From JACCXE01 sp963718605 (GTDB taxonomy: Bacteria; Actinomycetota; Acidimicrobiia; Acidimicrobiales; JACCXE01): DNA of 64,000 bases. Shown here piece after piece: positions 61,430 through 64,000 of this stretch (positions are counted from its first letter, which is position 1; each line of letters opens with the position of its first letter). The stretch lies in the NCBI GenBank assembly GCA_963718605.1, contig OY970363.1, positions 2,046,001 through 2,110,000 of the forward strand. Direction: 5' to 3'. Both the position numbers and the translations under genes were made by a program. Under the pieces are notes generated by a model that saw only the letters and a list, made by a program, of their open reading frames with translations, was not told where the DNA came from and searched no databases.

Positions 61430-61445
61430 CTAACAGTGGCGTCAG
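61430..61445 (+). promoter_or_regulatory. Shared 16-bp operator motif, copy 5 (CTAACAG-TG-GCGTCAG)
   Basis: CTAACAGTGGCGTCAG lies in the 50-bp gap between the divergent ligase and the dehydrogenase operon, 12 bp before the latter's ATG. It has G at positions 7 and 16, as does the copy at 22151, whereas the other three have C at both, so the two positions vary together. Confidence 0.7.
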
Positions 61446-61457
61446 TTTTCTGCTTGG

Positions 61458-62363
61458 ATGACCGCCGTGGCGAACGTAGGAGTCATCGGACTCGGCAACA
61501 TTGGCGGCGCAATCGCGCAAAATCTTGTGGCCGACGGCCACACCGTGACGGTGTTCGACCTCGACGCCGAGAGGGTGAAGGCCATCGAGGGCGCAAACCC
61601 GGCCACATCGATTGGCGACGTCGCAGCGGCTGCGAACGTCACGCTCACGTCGCTGCCTGACCCTGCGGCGGTCACCGCGGTGGCAACGGAGTGGGCTGCG
61701 CACGCGCCGCCGGGCGCGGTGTTGTGCGACCTGTCCACCACGTTGCCCGAGAGCAACCAGGCGATTGCCGCGCAACTCGCGGCAAGCGGCCACCACTTCA
61801 TCGAGGCCCCGCTCAGCGGTGGTGCGATCGGCGCGAAGAATCGCGGTCTCGTGTTCATGGTCGGCGGCGACGACGCCGATGCCGTCGCCGCCGTCACGCC
61901 GCTCTTCGAGAAGTTGGGCCGGGCGACCATCCACCTGGGCCCGGTCGGCGCTGGCACCACGATGAAACTCGCCACGAGCCTGATGGCTTTTAGCGGCGCG
62001 GTGGCTGCGCTCGAAGCGATGTCGCTCACGACCAAGGCGGGCATCGACGTGCGCACCGCGTCCGACGTCATCAAGCTCGCGGGGCCGTCGAATTACTTCC
62101 TCGACCGCGCGATCGACGGCATCAACACCCGAGGCAAGCCGACCGAGTTCGCGCTGCGGCTCGCGGCCAAGGACGCCCGGCTCATCGGTGAGATGGGCGA
62201 GACCTACGGCGTGCCGAGCGCCGCGGCCGCCGCCGTCTTCGAGTTCCTGAACGACGCAGTGGCGCGCGGGCTGGGCGATAACGACTGGGGCGACCTGGTG
62301 ATCGCCGCCGAACAGCGCGGCGACGTCACGCTCAACATCACACCCAAACCCGAGGAGAAGTAG
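61458..62363 (+). CDS. 3-hydroxyisobutyrate dehydrogenase family (beta-hydroxyacid dehydrogenase)
   Basis: A 301-residue NAD(P)-dependent enzyme. VGVIGLGNIGGAIAQNLVADGH (Rossmann motif GLGNIGG), VFDLDAERV (Asp after strand 2, pointing to NAD), APLSGGAIGAKNRGLVFMVGG (substrate-binding loop) and VGAGTTMKLATSLM with the catalytic Lys. It oxidises beta-hydroxy acids, for example 3-hydroxyisobutyrate from branched-chain breakdown. It is first in an operon with the DUF35 and thiolase-like genes. Confidence 0.92.
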   Translation: MTAVANVGVIGLGNIGGAIAQNLVADGHTVTVFDLDAERVKAIEGANPATSIGDVAAAANVTLTSLPDPAAVTAVATEWAAHAPPGAVLCDLSTTLPESNQAIAAQLAASGHHFIEAPLSGGAIGAKNRGLVFMVGGDDADAVAAVTPLFEKLGRATIHLGPVGAGTTMKLATSLMAFSGAVAALEAMSLTTKAGIDVRTASDVIKLAGPSNYFLDRAIDGINTRGKPTEFALRLAAKDARLIGEMGETYGVPSAAAAAVFEFLNDAVARGLGDNDWGDLVIAAEQRGDVTLNITPKPEEK

Positions 62364-62785
62364 TGGGCCGAGTTTCGATGGCGGAGGACTACTTCGAGGT
62401 CTCCGACGACCCGGCGAACCCGGTTCGGCTCAAAGGCAGCAAGTGTCAAGCGTGCGGCGAGGTGTTCTATCCCCGCCGCGTCGTGTGCGCGAAGTGTTTG
62501 CACGAGGGGACCGACGACGTGTTCCTGGGGACGTCGGGCACGCTCTACACATGGACGTGGGTGCACCTGCCCCTGTTTGCGAAGACCGACTCGAAGGTGA
62601 GCGCGTACGGCGTGGGCCAAGTCGACCTACCCGACGGCCCGCGCATCCAGGCGATCCTCAACGGGGAGCCGAGCGACTTCGCGATCGGCATGACGCTCGA
62701 ACTCGACGTCGAGACGCTGCGCCAAGACGACGACGGCAACGACGTCGTCATTTACCGGTTCCGGCCGGTCGGAGCTGCGTCGTGA
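62363..62785 (+). CDS. DUF35 zinc-ribbon/OB-fold protein, partner of the following thiolase-like protein
   Basis: A 140-residue protein: zinc ribbon Cys28, Cys31, Cys42 and Cys45 (CQAC...CAKC), then an OB-fold (LYTWTWVHLPLFAKTDSKVSAYGVGQVDLPDGPRIQAIL in parts; FAIGMTLELDVETLRQDDDG). The GTG at 62363 is chosen because GAGGAG lies 6 bp upstream and it overlaps the previous stop; an ATG at 62378 is possible. It probably forms the acyl-CoA-binding or activating subunit for the thiolase-like protein, with which it overlaps by 4 bp (GTGA). Confidence 0.9.
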   Translation: MGRVSMAEDYFEVSDDPANPVRLKGSKCQACGEVFYPRRVVCAKCLHEGTDDVFLGTSGTLYTWTWVHLPLFAKTDSKVSAYGVGQVDLPDGPRIQAILNGEPSDFAIGMTLELDVETLRQDDDGNDVVIYRFRPVGAAS

Positions 62786-63954
62786 AAATCGAAGGCGCGG
62801 CGATCGCCGGCGTTGGCCAGATCAAGTTCGACATGTATCGGGACACACCGTCGGTCGAACTCGCGCGCGACGCCGGCCTACTCGCACTGCACGACGCGGG
62901 CATGACGCTGGCTGACATCGACGAGGTGTTCGTCGGCTACCTCGGTCTCGCGCACCAAGTCGGCGTCAAGGCGGTGAAGGAGTTCGGCCTCACCGGCCTA
63001 CCCGTCACGCACATCGAGAACGCGTCGGCTACCGGATTGTTCGCGTACCGCGAGGCCGCCTGGGCGGTGGCGTCGGGCCGCGCCGAAGTGGCTATGGCGT
63101 TGTGCTTCGACAAGATGACCGAGATGACCGCGGCGCGTGTCGCCGGGGGCAACCAGTCCCGCGGTGCGGGCCGTGATCAACTCGACGCGTCGATCCTGCC
63201 CGCCGCGTTCTTCGCCATGTGGGCGCAGCGGCGAATGCACGAATACGGCACCACGCCCGAGACGTTCGCCAAGATCGCGGCGAAGAACTGGAACCACGGC
63301 GCGCTGAACCCGCTGTCGCACCGTCAACCCGATCACATCGTCACCGCCGAGGAAGTGTTGGCGTCGCGGATGATCGCCGAGCCGCTCACGGCAATGATGG
63401 CCTGCCCGGCCGACGACGGCGCCGCCGCGATCATCGTGGCGAGCGAGGAGTGGGTGCGCGCCCACCACCCGGACCGGCGGGTCGTGCGACCGATGTCGTC
63501 GGCCGCGCAGAGCGAGGCCTACTCGCCGGGCCACGCGTTCCTCGGCCCGGTCGTCGGGCCCGCGACGATGACGCAGACGACTGGCCGAGAGGCGTACGAG
63601 CAGGCCGGCGTCGGCCCGGACGACGTGTCGCTCGCGATGTGCCACGACGCGTTCTCGAACGAAGAGCTCGAGTACTACGAGCTGCTCGGCTTCTGCGAGC
63701 CCGGCGAGGGCGACAAGTTGGTCGAAGCGGGCGAGACGTCGCTGGGCGGACGGATCCCGTTCAACACCGACGGGGGACTGATCGCGCGCGGCCACCCCGG
63801 TGGGCCGACCGGCGCCGCGATGGTGCACGAGATCGTCTTGCAGCTCCGGCATGAAGCCGGGGCGCGACAAGTGGAAGGCGCCCGCATCGGGCTGGCGCAC
63901 TGTGTTGGTGGCGGCAGCGTGTGCACCGTCAACCTCTTCGAAGGAGTGGACTGA
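62782..63954 (+). CDS. Thiolase-like protein (Ltp2/SCP-x type, Cys replaced by Ser)
   Basis: A 390-residue thiolase-fold protein. Where classical enzymes read N-A-C-A-S-G, it reads ENASATGLFAYREA, so the nucleophile is Ser. The later segments are intact family features: SLAMCHDAFSNEELEYYELLGFCEPGEG (in parts), NTDGGLIARGHPGGPTGAAMVHEI and GLAHCVGGGSVCTVNLFEG. SCP-x and Ltp2-like proteins with this build and an adjacent DUF35 partner work as C-C lyases. It is a second Ltp2/DUF35 unit besides the pair at 19029/20413. Confidence 0.85.
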   Translation: MKIEGAAIAGVGQIKFDMYRDTPSVELARDAGLLALHDAGMTLADIDEVFVGYLGLAHQVGVKAVKEFGLTGLPVTHIENASATGLFAYREAAWAVASGRAEVAMALCFDKMTEMTAARVAGGNQSRGAGRDQLDASILPAAFFAMWAQRRMHEYGTTPETFAKIAAKNWNHGALNPLSHRQPDHIVTAEEVLASRMIAEPLTAMMACPADDGAAAIIVASEEWVRAHHPDRRVVRPMSSAAQSEAYSPGHAFLGPVVGPATMTQTTGREAYEQAGVGPDDVSLAMCHDAFSNEELEYYELLGFCEPGEGDKLVEAGETSLGGRIPFNTDGGLIARGHPGGPTGAAMVHEIVLQLRHEAGARQVEGARIGLAHCVGGGSVCTVNLFEGVD

Positions 63955-64000
63955 TGGGTGATCTGGAGACTGGCCGCGAGATTCAGACGAAGCTGTGGCC
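63954..64000 (+). CDS. Partial gene cut by the window edge
   Basis: Only MGDLETGREIQTKLW is visible. The start overlaps the stop of the thiolase-like gene by one base, so it belongs to the same operon. The spacing G-x-x-x-x-x-x-L recalls the N-terminus of carboxymuconolactone decarboxylase/AhpD-like proteins, but fifteen residues are too few to decide. Confidence 0.4.
   Translation, partial: MGDLETGREIQTKLW

Overview
The window is 64 kb of dense, GC-rich DNA that looks like a chromosome segment from a lipid-degrading actinobacterium. GTG and TTG starts are frequent, many genes overlap by 4 bp (ATGA or GTGA), F420/LLM-type oxidoreductases are present, and FadD/FadE/Ltp2-like families of mycobacterial type are abundant. 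Acidimicrobiia is my inferred class; nothing here proves it. No rRNA, tRNA, CRISPR array, phage or insertion sequence was seen.

Layout. 1-5.6 kb holds a TetR fragment, a methyltransferase, an epoxide-hydrolase-like protein, a coupled operon of three related membrane proteins with a winged-helix regulator and a 17-bp palindromic operator, an amidohydrolase behind two operator-like sites, and a STAS protein. 5.6-16.9 kb holds two acyl-CoA synthetases, a TetR locus, a 1041-residue cyclase-like/ATPase/repeat signalling protein, a secreted HExxH protease behind a structured 317-bp intergenic region, and an ArsR/AHSA1 operon. 16.9-28.2 kb is a divergent catabolic locus. The leftward operon is amidohydrolase, DUF35, thiolase-like, SDR, TesB, PaaI. 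The rightward operon is a fused double-TetR regulator, two acyl-CoA dehydrogenases, a FadD17-type ligase and an LLM oxidoreductase. 28.2-37.7 kb carries accessory functions: lipoprotein, SDR, Tat-lipoprotein intradiol-dioxygenase-like protein, sulfatase, epimerase, amidohydrolase plus class II aldolase, VOC and SRPBCC proteins. 37.7-46.8 kb is a second divergent catabolic locus, 46.8-50.2 kb holds secreted proteins, and 50.2-64 kb holds further divergent catabolic operons. These include a fused two-domain FadE34-like dehydrogenase, a TLP1-like protein, a classical thiolase and a second DUF35/thiolase-like pair.

How it works together. Most genes fit CoA-dependent degradation of a branched or isoprenoid/steroid-like acid: ligases, FadE heteromers, hydratases, dehydrogenases, thiolases and Ltp2-like retro-aldolases with DUF35 partners. 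Steroid ring-cleavage genes are not in the window. The most striking feature is a 16-bp asymmetric sequence, CTAACA(C/G)-NN-G(C/T)GTCA(C/G). It occurs at four divergent catabolic promoters and once upstream of an amidohydrolase. One copy lies in front of the double-TetR gene, whose architecture recalls Mce3R. I propose that this protein controls the whole set.

Sequence quality. Eight genes contain about 19 single-base frameshifts, nearly all +1 and in GC-rich runs. They look like uncorrected sequencing errors rather than gene decay, so these genes are annotated as full-length reading units with the shift positions stated.
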